From: Pseudolabrys sp035718275
Lineage (GTDB): Bacteria; Pseudomonadota; Alphaproteobacteria; Rhizobiales; Xanthobacteraceae
Reading direction: 5' to 3'
Assembly: GCA_035718275.1 (NCBI GenBank)
Contig: DASTHI010000048.1
Coordinates: 1-64,000 of the forward strand
Length of the DNA stretch: 64,000 nucleotides
Of the stretch, positions 33,917 through 43,332 are shown one piece after another. Made by a program: the position numbers and the translations under genes. Each line of letters starts with the position of its first letter. Positions within the stretch are counted from its first letter, which is position 1. A model generated the notes under the pieces. That model did no database searches and was not told the origin of the DNA. It saw only the letters and a list, made by a program, of their open reading frames with translations.

Positions 33917-34735
33917 ATGGCGCGCGCGCTTTTCATCGGGGCATTCTTTTTTGCGGTAACGCCCCTGCTGATCTCGATTCAATGGGTGCTGGGCAAGATC
34001 GGACTGCCCGGCTGGGGCTTCATCGCGTGCAACTACTACCGCGTGCTTCGTTCGCTTTTGCGGATACAAGTGAAGCTCATCGGCGAGCCTGTACGCGATC
34101 GGGCGGTGCTGTTCGTCTCAAATCACGTGTCGTGGGCGGATATCGTGGTGATCGGCTCGATCACCCCCGTTGCATTTGTTGCAAAACGCGAGGTCGCGGA
34201 TTGGCCATTGGTAGGCATTACGGCCAGATTGCAGCGCACCGTATTCGTCGATCGGGAACGGCGCCATCATACGGCGGGTACGGTTGCAGAAATTGTCAAC
34301 AGATTGAAAGAAGGAACTTCCGTCGTGCTGTTCGCGGAGGGTACCTCCAGTGACGGCAACAGAGTTTTGCCGTTTCGCTCGGCCTTGCTCGGCGCGATCG
34401 AGGAAGCAGAATGTAGCGGCGGCGGAAGTGCGCTGATCCAGCCGATGTCGATCTGCTACACAGGGGTGCACGGAATACCCATGGGCCGCCGGCACCGGCC
34501 CATGGTCGCATGGTATGGCGATCTCGATTTTCTGCCGCACATAAGGTCTTTCATCGCACAAGGCGCGTTCGATGCCGTCGTCAGCTACGGCGAACCGGTG
34601 CGTGCAGGCCGGTCTGCCGATCGGAAAGCCATGACCAAGCAACTCGAGGCATCGGTGCGTCGTCAGCTGACGTCCGCGCTGCACGGCCGGCCACCGGCCG
34701 AAACAGGCGCCAATTCCATTGCTACAGAGACTTAA
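33917..34735 (+). CDS. 1-acyl-sn-glycerol-3-phosphate acyltransferase family protein
   Basis: A 272-residue membrane-associated acyltransferase (PlsC domain). An N-terminal hydrophobic helix (about 3-27) anchors it. The catalytic motif is FVSNHVSWADIVVIG (His70, Asp75 of NHx4D), followed by FVDRERR and LFAEGTSSDGNRVLPF, the EGT substrate loop. PlsC makes phosphatidic acid; ornithine-lipid acyltransferases (OlsA) share the motifs, so the acyl acceptor is not certain. It starts 23 bases after the Fur-family gene. Confidence 0.88.
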   Translation: MARALFIGAFFFAVTPLLISIQWVLGKIGLPGWGFIACNYYRVLRSLLRIQVKLIGEPVRDRAVLFVSNHVSWADIVVIGSITPVAFVAKREVADWPLVGITARLQRTVFVDRERRHHTAGTVAEIVNRLKEGTSVVLFAEGTSSDGNRVLPFRSALLGAIEEAECSGGGSALIQPMSICYTGVHGIPMGRRHRPMVAWYGDLDFLPHIRSFIAQGAFDAVVSYGEPVRAGRSADRKAMTKQLEASVRRQLTSALHGRPPAETGANSIATET

Positions 34736-34818
34736 ATTTTTTGAAAAATCAGATATATCGGGCAGGACACGACTTGCTCTCGCGCGGTAAAATTCGCCAG
34801 CGGCATACCTGAAATACA

Positions 34819-36204
34819 ATGGAAACCCTTCGTAAGGTTCACGTCAAATCTTTCGGCTGCCAGATGAACGTCTACGATTCTCAGCGTATGGCGGATGCTC
34901 TGGCGCCGGCCGGATTCCGCGAGACTTCATGCCCGCAGGACGCCGACCTGGTCATTTTGAACACCTGTCATATTCGGGAAAAAGCCGCTGAAAAGGTCTA
35001 TTCGGAAATAGGCCGCATCCGCGAGATGAAGGAGACGGCTGCGCGAAACGGACGCCGCATGCTGATCGCCGTGGCCGGCTGCGTAGCGCAGGCGGAAGGC
35101 AAAGAAATCATCAGGCGCGCTGGCGTCGTCGATCTCGTGGTCGGATCGCAAAACTATCATCGATTGCCCGAGATGCTGAGCCGCGCGCAACTCGGCGAAA
35201 AAGTGGTCGACACGGAATTTCCGATCGAGGACAAATTTGAAGCGTTAGCCGCTCCGCATCGCGATGTGACCGCCAGGCGCGGCATATCGGCCTTTGTTAC
35301 GGTGCAGGAAGGTTGCGACAAGTTCTGCAGCTTTTGTGTTGTGCCTTACACGCGCGGTGCAGAAGTATCGCGGCCCGTTGCAAGCATCGTCGCCGAAGCG
35401 AAAAGGCTGGTCGATGCTGGTGTTCGCGAAATCACTCTCATCGGACAAAACGTGAATGCTTATCATGGCATTGACGAGACGGGAACGCCTGCCACTCTTG
35501 GGATTCTGCTACGGCGCCTCTCGCAGATCTCCGGACTTTTGCGTCTGCGTTACACAACAAGCCATCCCTGCGACGTCAACGAGGATTTGATTTCCGCTCA
35601 TCGCGATTTGCCGAAGCTGATGCCTTACGTGCATCTGCCCGTGCAGTCCGGCTCGGATCGCATCCTGGCAGCGATGGGGCGAAAACATACGCGCAAACTT
35701 TATCTCGACGTCATTGCGCGATTGCGAGCTGCCCGCCAAGACCTTGCGTTTACGTCCGACTTCATTGTGGGCTTTCCCGGGGAGACCGAGCAAGATTTTA
35801 GGCATACGCTCGAACTGGTCGACGACGTCGAGTTCGCCGGCGCCTTTTCATTCATGTACTCGCCACGACCCGGTACGCCGGCAGCCGAAATGGAGGATCA
35901 GGTTCCAGCAGAGGAGAAGTCCGAGCGTCTGCAACGACTGCAATCCTCGATCTTGCGCCACCAGCGACGGTTCAATGAGGGATTTTCCGCTACACAGCTC
36001 GAGGTGCTTCTGGAAAAGCCCGGCAGGCGGGCTGGGCAACTGGTTGGCCGCTCACCATATTTACAGGCGGTTCAGGTAGACGCCCCGAGCACCCTGATAG
36101 GCTCGGTCCAGCGCGTGCTCATCAACGAGATCGGCAGCAATAGCCTGTTCGGTACACTTGACGACACCGCCCCCATGGCTTCGCTTACCGAAACAGGAGT
36201 CTGA
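34819..36204 (+). CDS. miaB: tRNA-2-methylthio-N6-dimethylallyladenosine synthase MiaB
   Basis: A 461-residue radical-SAM methylthiotransferase that modifies A37 of tRNAs. The N-terminal UPF0004 domain supplies Cys14, Cys50 and Cys88 (KSFGCQMN, LNTCHIRE, VAGCVAQ). The radical-SAM cluster is Cys166-x3-Cys170-x2-Cys173 in EGCDKFCSFCVVPYTRG. SHPCDVNEDL and a C-terminal TRAM domain (about 375-440) complete the layout. The length is typical. phoH follows at once. Confidence 0.96.
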   Translation: METLRKVHVKSFGCQMNVYDSQRMADALAPAGFRETSCPQDADLVILNTCHIREKAAEKVYSEIGRIREMKETAARNGRRMLIAVAGCVAQAEGKEIIRRAGVVDLVVGSQNYHRLPEMLSRAQLGEKVVDTEFPIEDKFEALAAPHRDVTARRGISAFVTVQEGCDKFCSFCVVPYTRGAEVSRPVASIVAEAKRLVDAGVREITLIGQNVNAYHGIDETGTPATLGILLRRLSQISGLLRLRYTTSHPCDVNEDLISAHRDLPKLMPYVHLPVQSGSDRILAAMGRKHTRKLYLDVIARLRAARQDLAFTSDFIVGFPGETEQDFRHTLELVDDVEFAGAFSFMYSPRPGTPAAEMEDQVPAEEKSERLQRLQSSILRHQRRFNEGFSATQLEVLLEKPGRRAGQLVGRSPYLQAVQVDAPSTLIGSVQRVLINEIGSNSLFGTLDDTAPMASLTETGV

Positions 36205-36211
36205 CACCACA

Positions 36212-37240
36212 TTGCGCACTACGGATCCTCTGATCCATCCCGCCGCTGCCTCTGAGGAGACAGCCACCACTCAGATCGTCCTTGCATTCGAGGACAACAA
36301 GCTGGCGTCGGTCCTGTTTGGACAGTACGGACAGAATCTTGCGTTGATCGAACGCCGCCTAGGAGTGGTGACGGAACAACGCGGCAACCACGTTACCATC
36401 GAGGGCTCGCGGGGCGCGTGCGAACAGGCACGTCGCGTGCTTGAAAGCTTGTATGAACAACTCAGACGCGGGCGCGACCTGAGCCAGGGCGATGTCGAAG
36501 GTGCCATTCGCCAGGCTATCGCGCAGGGTTCGCTTTTTGACTACGATCCGGCGGCGCCGCGACCTGCGTTCGAGGAAATCAACTTGCGCAAACGTCCCGT
36601 GCGAGCGCGCACGGCGGCGCAGGATGCATATATTCGCGCACTGAAACGACATCCGCTTGTCTTCGGCACCGGCCCCGCCGGAACCGGGAAGACTTGGCTC
36701 GCCGTAGCACATGCGGTGCAGATGTTCGAGCGCAAGGAAGTGGATCGAATTATTCTTTCGCGTCCGGCCGTGGAAGCCGGCGAGCGTCTTGGCTTCCTTC
36801 CCGGAGACATGCGCGAAAAGGTCGACCCCTATTTGCGCCCGATCTACGACGCGCTTTATGACCTCATGGACCCGCGCATTGTAGAGCGCGCATTGCAGGC
36901 GGGTGAAATCGAAATTGCGCCATTGGCTTTCATGCGTGGTCGGACGCTTTCCAACGCAGCCGTTATCCTCGACGAGGCGCAGAATACGACATCAATGCAG
37001 ATGAAGATGTTTTTGACGCGCCTGGGTGAAAACAGCCGCATGATCGTTACTGGCGACCCGAGTCAGGTCGACTTGTTGCATGGACAGAAGTCCGGGCTCT
37101 CGGAAGCAGTCAGTCTGCTCGCCCGGGTCGAGGGTGTCGGGCACGTGGCATTTACCCATAATGACGTGATCCGTCACGAGTTGGTGGCTCGCATTGTGGA
37201 GGCTTACGACAGCGACAACGCGCGTGAGCGCAACGGATGA
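36212..37240 (+). CDS. phoH: PhoH family ATPase
   Basis: A 342-residue PhoH-like P-loop protein (YbeZ type). A KH-like N-terminal region (about 35-85: GQYGQNLALIERRLGV) precedes the ATPase domain with Walker A GTGPAGTGKTWLAVAHAVQM (about 152-171), SRPAVEAGERLGFLPGD and Walker B AAVILDEAQNTT. It interacts functionally with the endoribonuclease YbeY, encoded next. The start is uncertain: I chose TTG at 36212, 12 bases after AGGAG and just past the miaB stop; earlier alternatives overlap miaB. Its stop overlaps the ybeY ATG. Confidence 0.92.
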   Translation: MRTTDPLIHPAAASEETATTQIVLAFEDNKLASVLFGQYGQNLALIERRLGVVTEQRGNHVTIEGSRGACEQARRVLESLYEQLRRGRDLSQGDVEGAIRQAIAQGSLFDYDPAAPRPAFEEINLRKRPVRARTAAQDAYIRALKRHPLVFGTGPAGTGKTWLAVAHAVQMFERKEVDRIILSRPAVEAGERLGFLPGDMREKVDPYLRPIYDALYDLMDPRIVERALQAGEIEIAPLAFMRGRTLSNAAVILDEAQNTTSMQMKMFLTRLGENSRMIVTGDPSQVDLLHGQKSGLSEAVSLLARVEGVGHVAFTHNDVIRHELVARIVEAYDSDNARERNG

Positions 37241-37746
37241 GCGAGACGCGCGTGCGGCGCAACTTATCGCCGCAAATCGAGATTCAGTTTCGGTCGGAAC
37301 GTTGGATCCGGCAGCCAATGGCGGAGCAAGCGGTGCGAGATGCCATTGCGGCGGCAGCAGCCGAACTTTCGCTTTCTGAAGGCGAAGTGAGCGTGGTTCT
37401 CACCGATGATTGCGAAATGCAAATGCTAAATCGCAAATGGCGCGGAGTCGACGCGCCGACAAACGTATTGTCTTTTCCGGCCGCCGCTCGTACTCGCGAG
37501 CGGGAGCAGGGTTTGCTCGGCGATATCGTGCTATCCTTCGACACGGTCCAGAGGGAATGTGCCGATCAAGACCGTGCTTTCCTGCACCATCTCTCCCATC
37601 TTGCGGTGCATGGTTTTCTCCACCTGCTAGGCTACGATCACGACACCGAGTCGGAGGCCGAACGAATGGAAGGGCTCGAGAGCAGAATCATGAACTCATT
37701 GAGGATGCCCGACCCTTATGTGACGCGCGATCACGGCAACGCCTGA
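37237..37746 (+). CDS. ybeY: Endoribonuclease YbeY (rRNA maturation factor)
   Basis: A 169-residue metal-dependent RNase needed for 16S rRNA 3'-end processing and ribosome quality control. The zinc-binding motif is HLAVHGFLHLLGYDHD, giving His125, His129 and His135. The N-terminal half has WRGVDAPTNVLSFP and GLLGDIVLS, which are conserved. The ATG overlaps the phoH stop by four bases. Confidence 0.95.
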   Translation: MSETRVRRNLSPQIEIQFRSERWIRQPMAEQAVRDAIAAAAAELSLSEGEVSVVLTDDCEMQMLNRKWRGVDAPTNVLSFPAAARTREREQGLLGDIVLSFDTVQRECADQDRAFLHHLSHLAVHGFLHLLGYDHDTESEAERMEGLESRIMNSLRMPDPYVTRDHGNA

Positions 37747-37750
37747 CCAT

Positions 37751-38890
37751 ATGCCCGAGACGACTTCATCCGGCTCAAGCTCGACCGGCGACGCTCCCTT
37801 CGAGCCGCGCAATCTTCCGGTTCCCGTGCCCGCAAGCCGGAACGGCAATGAAGGCTGGTTCATGCGAGCCGTCCGCGCGCTGCTTGGCTGGAAGCCAAGC
37901 ATCGTGCGCGCGGATCTCAAGGACATTCTGGATGCGGTCGGTCCCGGCGAGTCCGGCCTTTCGCCGGAAGAAAGCCGGATGCTCAAGAATATCCTTGGGC
38001 TGCGTGAGCGTCGCGTCGGTGACGTCATGGTTCCGCGCGCCGACATCGTTGCCGTGCAGCAAGACATTAAATTAGGCGAGTTGATGCGCGTGTTCGAAGG
38101 TGCCGGACATTCGCGGCTGGTCGTGTACAACGACACACTGGACGATCCAGTAGGCATGGTTCACATTCGCGATCTGATCGCATTCATGACCTCATGCGCG
38201 GCGGTCAATGCAGAAAAAAACGCGAAACGCAAAAAACCACTGGCCGCCGGACTTGATATGAAGGCCATCGATCTCGGCATGCCGCTTTCGGCCACGAAAA
38301 TTGTGCGCGAGATCCTGTTTGTGCCCCCCTCTATGCGGGTGATGGAGTTGTTGGCCCGTATGCAGGCGACCCGGATTCACTTGTCTCTGGTCGTCGATGA
38401 ATATGGTGGCACTGATGGACTCGCCTCGATCGAGGACATAGTTGAACAGATTGTGGGGGAGATCGCAGACGAACACGATGAAGATGAACCGGCGGCTGTC
38501 GTGCAACAGGCGGATGGTTCATTTGTGGCTGATGCGCGGGCGAAAATCGAAGACGTCGTTGCGACAGTCGGAAGCGATTTCGACGTCGGGGCTGCGATCG
38601 AGGAAGTCGATACCATCGGCGGATATTTGGTGACCCGTGCGGGCAGGCTGCCATTGCGCGGCGAAATCGTTCCCGGACCGGGCTTATTCGAAATTGAGGT
38701 CCTGGATGCAGACCCGCGCCGGGTAAAGCGCGTGCGTATTGTTAGGCTCAAGGAGCGGCGAGAACGGCCGCGCGAGCTACGTCGCCGCGGTGAAGCGGAT
38801 GGAGTCTTCTCAAGCGTTGCATCATCCTCGAGCAGCGATGAAAGGCCGGAGGCAAGTGATGCCGATGCGTCCGGCACGAACCGCCCGTGA
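37751..38890 (+). CDS. Hemolysin-family CBS/CorC_HlyC domain protein
   Basis: A 379-residue cytosolic CorC-like protein lacking the DUF21 membrane domain. RRVGDVMVPRADIVAVQQDI (about 85-104) starts the first CBS domain; the second follows near 180-240 with VDEYGGTDGLASIEDIVEQI-VGEI. The C-terminal CorC_HlyC (transporter-associated) domain spans about 260-340, with DTIGGYLVTRAGRLPLRGE. The tail is Ser/Glu-rich. CorC relatives bind nucleotides and are linked to magnesium/cobalt efflux; the gene order ybeY-corC-lnt is conserved. The lnt start overlaps its stop. Confidence 0.92.
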   Translation: MPETTSSGSSSTGDAPFEPRNLPVPVPASRNGNEGWFMRAVRALLGWKPSIVRADLKDILDAVGPGESGLSPEESRMLKNILGLRERRVGDVMVPRADIVAVQQDIKLGELMRVFEGAGHSRLVVYNDTLDDPVGMVHIRDLIAFMTSCAAVNAEKNAKRKKPLAAGLDMKAIDLGMPLSATKIVREILFVPPSMRVMELLARMQATRIHLSLVVDEYGGTDGLASIEDIVEQIVGEIADEHDEDEPAAVVQQADGSFVADARAKIEDVVATVGSDFDVGAAIEEVDTIGGYLVTRAGRLPLRGEIVPGPGLFEIEVLDADPRRVKRVRIVRLKERRERPRELRRRGEADGVFSSVASSSSSDERPEASDADASGTNRP

Positions 38891-40476
38891 ATCTCACTGC
38901 TTTTTCGCACGCGGTGATGCTGGCCTTCGGATGGCGCCGCGCTGCAATCGCATTCGGCGCCGGCGCAGCATCAGCATTGGCGATGGCCCCGATCAATGCT
39001 TGGCCTATCCTGTTCGTGACGCTGCCGGTCGCCGTCTGGCTCATCGATGGTTCGCCTTCCAGTCGCTGGAACGGGATTGCCGGCGCAGCATTTGCGGGTT
39101 GGTGTTTTGGATTCGGATATTTTCTCTGCGGTCTGTACTGGATTGGCTATGCCTTTCTCGTTGATGCGAAAACTTTCGGCTGGCTTCTGCCCGTCGCAGT
39201 AGCCGGGTTGCCAGCCTATCTCGCTCTTTACACTGCCCTGGGATTCGGACTGGCGCGCCTGATATGGGTGCGCGGCCCGGGGCGCATCCTTGCTCTGGCC
39301 GCCGCTTTGACCTGCGCCGAATGGCTGAGAGGCCATTTGCTCAGCGGTTTCCCCTGGAACACATTTGGCTACGCGCTATCGCGTCCGCTTGCCCTGGCGC
39401 AGAGCGTATCTTTGTTCGGAATCTGGACGCTGACATTTCTGTGTCTTGCGATTGCGGCCACACCAGCCGTATTTGCTGACCACAAGTCCGACACTCGATA
39501 CCCCTACCGGCCATTCTACATGGGTGCGGTCGTGCTGCTGGCGTTGACTGCCTACGGCGCTATTCGGCTGTCGCTTCATCAGACCGAGTTCTTGAGCACG
39601 GTCAGGCTGCGGATCATGCAGCCCAATCTGCAGCAGGACGTAAAATTCAATTATTCCGCCAAACCGCAAGTCATGGAGAGATATCTGCGGCTCTCGGACC
39701 GGCCAACCGGGCCGCAATCGAGCGGCGTGCACGATGCAACGCACCTGATCTGGCCGGAAGCGGCGTTTCCATTCTTTCTCACTCGCGAACCCGATGCTCT
39801 CGCGCAAATCGTCAGCCTCTTGAAGCCTTCCACCGAGCTGATCACCGGCGCCGTGCGAGCCGCTTCCGATGCCAACGCGCACAATCCGCGGGCATTCAAT
39901 TCGATCTATGTCATTGATCCGGACGGAACCATCCGCGGCATTTACGATAAAGTGCATCTGGTGCCTTTCGGCGAATACCTGCCGTTTCAAGAGTTGCTCG
40001 AGCGGCTCGGCCTGATGCAACTCACGAAGGTGGTGGGCGGGTTTTTGTCCGGTGATCGCAGGCGCGCGATGGAAGTGGCGGGCGCACCGAAGATGCTCCC
40101 GCTCATTTGCTACGAGGCGATTTTTCCAGCCGCGGCAGTGCCCGCGGGCGAACAGCCGGGCTGGATGGTGAACGTCACCAATGACGGCTGGTTCGGGAAC
40201 AGCTCCGGCCCGTATCAACATCTTCAACAGGCGCAGCTTCTTGCCATCGCCCAAGGACTGCCACTGGTTCGTGCGGCTAATACCGGAATTTCCGCCGTAA
40301 TCGATCCTGTCGGCAGGATCACCGGTTCCCTGCCGCTCGGTGTCGAAGGGGTGTTGGATTCTCGGCTTCCGGCCGCAATTGGCCCCACGATTTATCGCAG
40401 GTACGGCGACTACCCTCTGCTGGCATTGCTCCTGTTCAGTTTGATCGTTGTGGGACGTCGCCGGTTTCGTGCGTAG
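38887..40476 (+). CDS. lnt: Apolipoprotein N-acyltransferase
   Basis: A 529-residue inner-membrane enzyme that adds the third acyl chain to lipoproteins. About six to seven hydrophobic helices lie in residues 1-215 and one at the C-terminus (about 505-522). The periplasmic nitrilase domain carries the triad Glu291 (WPEAAFPF), Lys355 (YDKVHLVPFGEYLPF) and Cys408 (PLICYEAIFP). GTG start overlapping the upstream stop; no separate ribosome binding site is needed if coupled. Confidence 0.95.
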   Translation: MNLTAFSHAVMLAFGWRRAAIAFGAGAASALAMAPINAWPILFVTLPVAVWLIDGSPSSRWNGIAGAAFAGWCFGFGYFLCGLYWIGYAFLVDAKTFGWLLPVAVAGLPAYLALYTALGFGLARLIWVRGPGRILALAAALTCAEWLRGHLLSGFPWNTFGYALSRPLALAQSVSLFGIWTLTFLCLAIAATPAVFADHKSDTRYPYRPFYMGAVVLLALTAYGAIRLSLHQTEFLSTVRLRIMQPNLQQDVKFNYSAKPQVMERYLRLSDRPTGPQSSGVHDATHLIWPEAAFPFFLTREPDALAQIVSLLKPSTELITGAVRAASDANAHNPRAFNSIYVIDPDGTIRGIYDKVHLVPFGEYLPFQELLERLGLMQLTKVVGGFLSGDRRRAMEVAGAPKMLPLICYEAIFPAAAVPAGEQPGWMVNVTNDGWFGNSSGPYQHLQQAQLLAIAQGLPLVRAANTGISAVIDPVGRITGSLPLGVEGVLDSRLPAAIGPTIYRRYGDYPLLALLLFSLIVVGRRRFRA

Positions 40477-40477
40477 A

Positions 40478-40518
40478 TTGTACTTGCACAAGATATGCCT
40501 GAAGAGTTGTACTAGCAC
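40478..40518 (+). repeat. Paired 12-base direct repeats upstream of the PraR-like regulator
   Basis: TTGTACTTGCAC (40478-40489) and TTGTACTAGCAC (40507-40518) differ by one base and start 29 bases apart, just past the lnt stop. The arrangement suggests two regulator binding sites on nearly the same face of the helix. The PraR-like protein is one candidate. Confidence 0.5.
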
Positions 40519-40551
40519 TTAAGCGCCGCCTCCGGACAGTTCTACTGAAAA

Positions 40552-40583
40552 TCAATCGTTTTCGATCAGGCGAAAACGATTGA
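40552..40583. repeat. Perfect 13-bp inverted repeat between lnt and the PraR-like gene
   Basis: TCAATCGTTTTCG and CGAAAACGATTGA are exact complements around a six-base loop. On RNA it is a strong hairpin that could end the lnt transcript, but no T run follows it on the plus strand (ATATTG). It could instead be an operator. Confidence 0.65.
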
Positions 40584-40687
40584 ATATTGCCCTCTCCGCA
40601 CAGAAATCGACGATTACACGGAGATTCACTGATTGCTTTGTCGCCTTTTCTTATGGACAACTATGTTTCGGGCCACAGGAGAGGTCG

Positions 40688-41089
40688 ATGGCGAAGAAGG
40701 TGCCGAATCCGATCGATCGGCATGTCGGCTCGCGAGTGCGCATGCGCCGAATGATGATGCATATGAGCCAGGAAAAATTGGGCGACGCGCTCGGTCTTAC
40801 TTTCCAACAGGTGCAGAAATATGAGAAGGGCACGAATCGGATCGGTGCCAGCCGGTTACAGCAGATCGCGCATATCCTGCAGGTGCCGGTTTCATTTTTT
40901 TTCGAGGGCGCCCCGCACAGCGCTGGTTATAGCGCCGGAATGAGCGAAGCCCCTTCTCCCATCTACGTCGCAGAATTCCTTGCGACCTCAGATGGGCTCG
41001 CGCTCACAAAGGCATTTATGCGCATCAAGAGCAGCAAAATGCGCCGACGGATCGTCGACTTGGTCGAGCAGATTGCGGCCATGGACTGA
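40688..41089 (+). CDS. praR: XRE-family transcriptional regulator, PraR/PhrR-like
   Basis: A 133-residue protein with an N-terminal helix-turn-helix of the Cro/C1 type: NPIDRHVGSRVRMRRMMMHM, MSQEKLGDALGLTFQQVQKY and EKGTNRIGASRLQQIAHIL. The C-terminal half (VSFFFEGAPH, then RRRIVDLVEQIAAMD) matches the PraR/PhrR group of Rhizobiales, which control quorum sensing, attachment and acid response in rhizobia. GGAGAGG precedes the ATG. Its location before metK is the conserved one. The symbol is by resemblance, not proof of target genes. Confidence 0.85.
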   Translation: MAKKVPNPIDRHVGSRVRMRRMMMHMSQEKLGDALGLTFQQVQKYEKGTNRIGASRLQQIAHILQVPVSFFFEGAPHSAGYSAGMSEAPSPIYVAEFLATSDGLALTKAFMRIKSSKMRRRIVDLVEQIAAMD

Positions 41090-41210
41090 TCGGTCGAATA
41101 CCAACGGAAGCAAGGCATCTGCCCACCGCTGCCCGCATCTTGACCTCCTTCGCCGCCGCTGCAAAAACCACTTCGGAGAGGGCGCGCCTGTGCCCTGGGA
41201 GGAATTCAGC

Positions 41211-42485
41211 GTGGCTCACAGCAATTTTCTGTTCACGAGCGAATCCGTATCGGAGGGTCATCCCGACAAGGTTTGCGACCAGATTTCGGACGCAATTCTC
41301 GACGCATTTCTCGAGAATGACATCAAACTCGGGATCGCCGACGATAGCCTTGTGAACACGAGACTGGGATGCGAGACGCTTGCGACAACAAACAAGATTG
41401 TTATCGCCGGTGAGGGCCGCGGGCAGGCTCCGTTATTCCGGAAACATGGTGAGAAAGTCGTAGTTGATCGCGAGCTGATTACAAGGATCGCGCGGGACGT
41501 GATCCGTGACATCGGCTACGATCAGGATGGCTTTTCATACTATGGCGCGGACGTTGAGGTGCTTTTGCACGGCCAGTCGCCTGACATCGCAATGGGCGTA
41601 AATGCAAAAAGGAAAAAGGGGAAAGAGGAGGAGGGCGCCGGCGATCAAGGTATGATGTTCGGTTTTGCGTGCACCGAAAGCGAGGTGTACGAGAAGAATT
41701 CGTTCATGCCGGCACCGATCTATTTCGCGCACAAGATCCTCAAGGTGCTGTCGGAGAAACGGCGCTCAGGTCAGCTGTATGATCTGCAGCCCGATGCAAA
41801 GAGCCAAGTGACCGTCCGTTATGTGGAAGGCAAGCCGGTCGGCTGCACCAAGGTTGTCGTATCAACCCAGCACAATGCCCAAAGTCGCAACGGCAAAAAA
41901 TACACTCCCGGGCTCATCAAGGAGATGATCTCCGATGCCGTCGAATCGGCTTTGCCGAAAGGCTGGATGCCGAAAAAGCCCTCAGATTTCCTGGTAAACC
42001 CGACCGGCAATTTCGTTATTGGCGGACCAGATGGTGATTGCGGCCTTACCGGACGCAAGATCATCGTGGATACCTATGGCGGCTACGCCCCACACGGCGG
42101 CGGCGCCTTTTCCGGCAAGGATCCGACCAAGGTCGATCGTTCTGCAGCCTATGCCGCGCGCTATCTTGCAAAGAACGTTGTTGCCGCGGGCGTGGCCGAG
42201 CGCTGCACGATCCAGGTGGCGTATGCCATCGGCGTGGCAGACCCGATGTCATTGCTGGTCGATACACACGGTACAGGCAAAGTCGACGAGAAGAAGCTTG
42301 AGAGGATATTGCCGGACCTGTTCCGGCTCACGCCGACGAACATCCGTCGAACGCTCAAGCTCAATCGTCCCATCTATAAACGAACTGCAGCCTATGGGCA
42401 TTTCGGCCGCCCCCCTGAAAAGGATGGCGGCTTCTCCTGGGAGAAGACGGATCTCGCGGCCGCGATCAGAACCGCGGTGAAGTAA
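41211..42485 (+). CDS. metK: S-adenosylmethionine synthetase
   Basis: A 424-residue MetK, making SAM from methionine and ATP. It has LFTSESVSEGHPDKVCDQIS, the GAGDQGMMFGFA hexapeptide region (about 143-154), GPDGDCGLTGRKIIVDTYGG and HGGGAFSGKDPTKVDRSAAY. A Lys/Glu-rich insertion (KRKKGKEEE) precedes GAGDQG. GTG at 41211 is chosen because GGAGGAATT lies just before it. The protein is longer than the 384 residues of E. coli, as in other alphaproteobacteria. No SAM riboswitch is evident upstream. Confidence 0.96.
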   Translation: MAHSNFLFTSESVSEGHPDKVCDQISDAILDAFLENDIKLGIADDSLVNTRLGCETLATTNKIVIAGEGRGQAPLFRKHGEKVVVDRELITRIARDVIRDIGYDQDGFSYYGADVEVLLHGQSPDIAMGVNAKRKKGKEEEGAGDQGMMFGFACTESEVYEKNSFMPAPIYFAHKILKVLSEKRRSGQLYDLQPDAKSQVTVRYVEGKPVGCTKVVVSTQHNAQSRNGKKYTPGLIKEMISDAVESALPKGWMPKKPSDFLVNPTGNFVIGGPDGDCGLTGRKIIVDTYGGYAPHGGGAFSGKDPTKVDRSAAYAARYLAKNVVAAGVAERCTIQVAYAIGVADPMSLLVDTHGTGKVDEKKLERILPDLFRLTPTNIRRTLKLNRPIYKRTAAYGHFGRPPEKDGGFSWEKTDLAAAIRTAVK

Positions 42486-42616
42486 CCGCGGATTGTTCGT
42501 TCATCACGGAGACGGATGCGATCGGCATTCTGTCGCGATCGCCCGATCCGGCGCATCGGTGCGTTGCATCCTTGCTGAAGACAGACACGAGCAGTCCGAG
42601 TGGCCGTGGCGGATCA

Positions 42617-43312
42617 ATGGCCTCAAACACAAGAATAGGCACACGCGCTTTTTTTGGACGCCGTAAGGGCCACCCACTGAAACGTCGTCAGGCGTCGCTC
42701 GTCCAATCCTTGTTGCCGCGACTGGCACTTGACCTCGCGAAGCCCGCACCACCCGACCTGCGCCTGCTCTTTCTCGGACAAATTGAGGACGTGCGCCTCG
42801 AAATCGGCTTTGGAGGCGCCGAGCACATGATTGCCCAGGCGCGTTCGCAGCCGCGCACTGGTTTCATCGGAACCGATGCATTCCTCAATGCCATTGCAAA
42901 GGCACTTGCGTCGATTGATGAAAGCGGAATGCGCAACATTCGGCTTTTTTTCGGCGACGCCAGAGAACTCGTTGATTGGTTACCGGATGCATCGCTTGCT
43001 CGGATCGACCTCTTGTATCCCGATCCCTGGCCGAAACGGCGGCACTGGAAGCGGCGTTTTATCCAGGATGAGTCCCTTGTCCAGCTCGCGCGAATACTCA
43101 AAAAAGGTGGCGAATTGCGTTTTGCGACCGACATTGCGGATTATGCCTCGTACGCCCTCGCGCGCGTACTGCGATCTTCAGAGCTGACCTGGACGGCGGA
43201 ATGCGCGGATGACTGGCGTAAGCCTTGGAAGGATTTTGTGGTGACACGCTACGAAGCTAAAGCCCGGCGCGAGGGACGCGCGCCGGCATATTTCACTTTT
43301 AGGAAAATCTGA
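42617..43312 (+). CDS. trmB: tRNA (guanine-N7-)-methyltransferase
   Basis: A 231-residue SAM-dependent methyltransferase forming m7G46 in tRNA. VRLEIGFGGAEHMIAQARSQ is the SAM-binding motif (about 61-80), LLYPDPWPKRRHWKRRFIQD (about 134-153) is the TrmB signature, and the C-terminus has DFVVTRYEAKARREGRAPAY. ATG 42617 is preferred over the TTG at 42572; the ribosome binding site is weak. It follows metK, which makes its cofactor. Confidence 0.95.
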   Translation: MASNTRIGTRAFFGRRKGHPLKRRQASLVQSLLPRLALDLAKPAPPDLRLLFLGQIEDVRLEIGFGGAEHMIAQARSQPRTGFIGTDAFLNAIAKALASIDESGMRNIRLFFGDARELVDWLPDASLARIDLLYPDPWPKRRHWKRRFIQDESLVQLARILKKGGELRFATDIADYASYALARVLRSSELTWTAECADDWRKPWKDFVVTRYEAKARREGRAPAYFTFRKI

Positions 43313-43332
43313 CGGCAGGATGCATACTATTC

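Noticed and set aside
34736..34818. Separate promoter for miaB in an A/T-rich gap
   Set aside because: The patch AAATTTTTTGAAAAAT is suggestive, but no -35/-10 pair with proper spacing could be assigned.
39376..40518. 380-codon open frame on the minus strand
   Set aside because: It is antisense to lnt, whose active-site residues are all in place on the plus strand.
41090..41210. SAM riboswitch upstream of metK
   Set aside because: No SAM-II or other SAM-riboswitch consensus was recognisable in these 120 bases.
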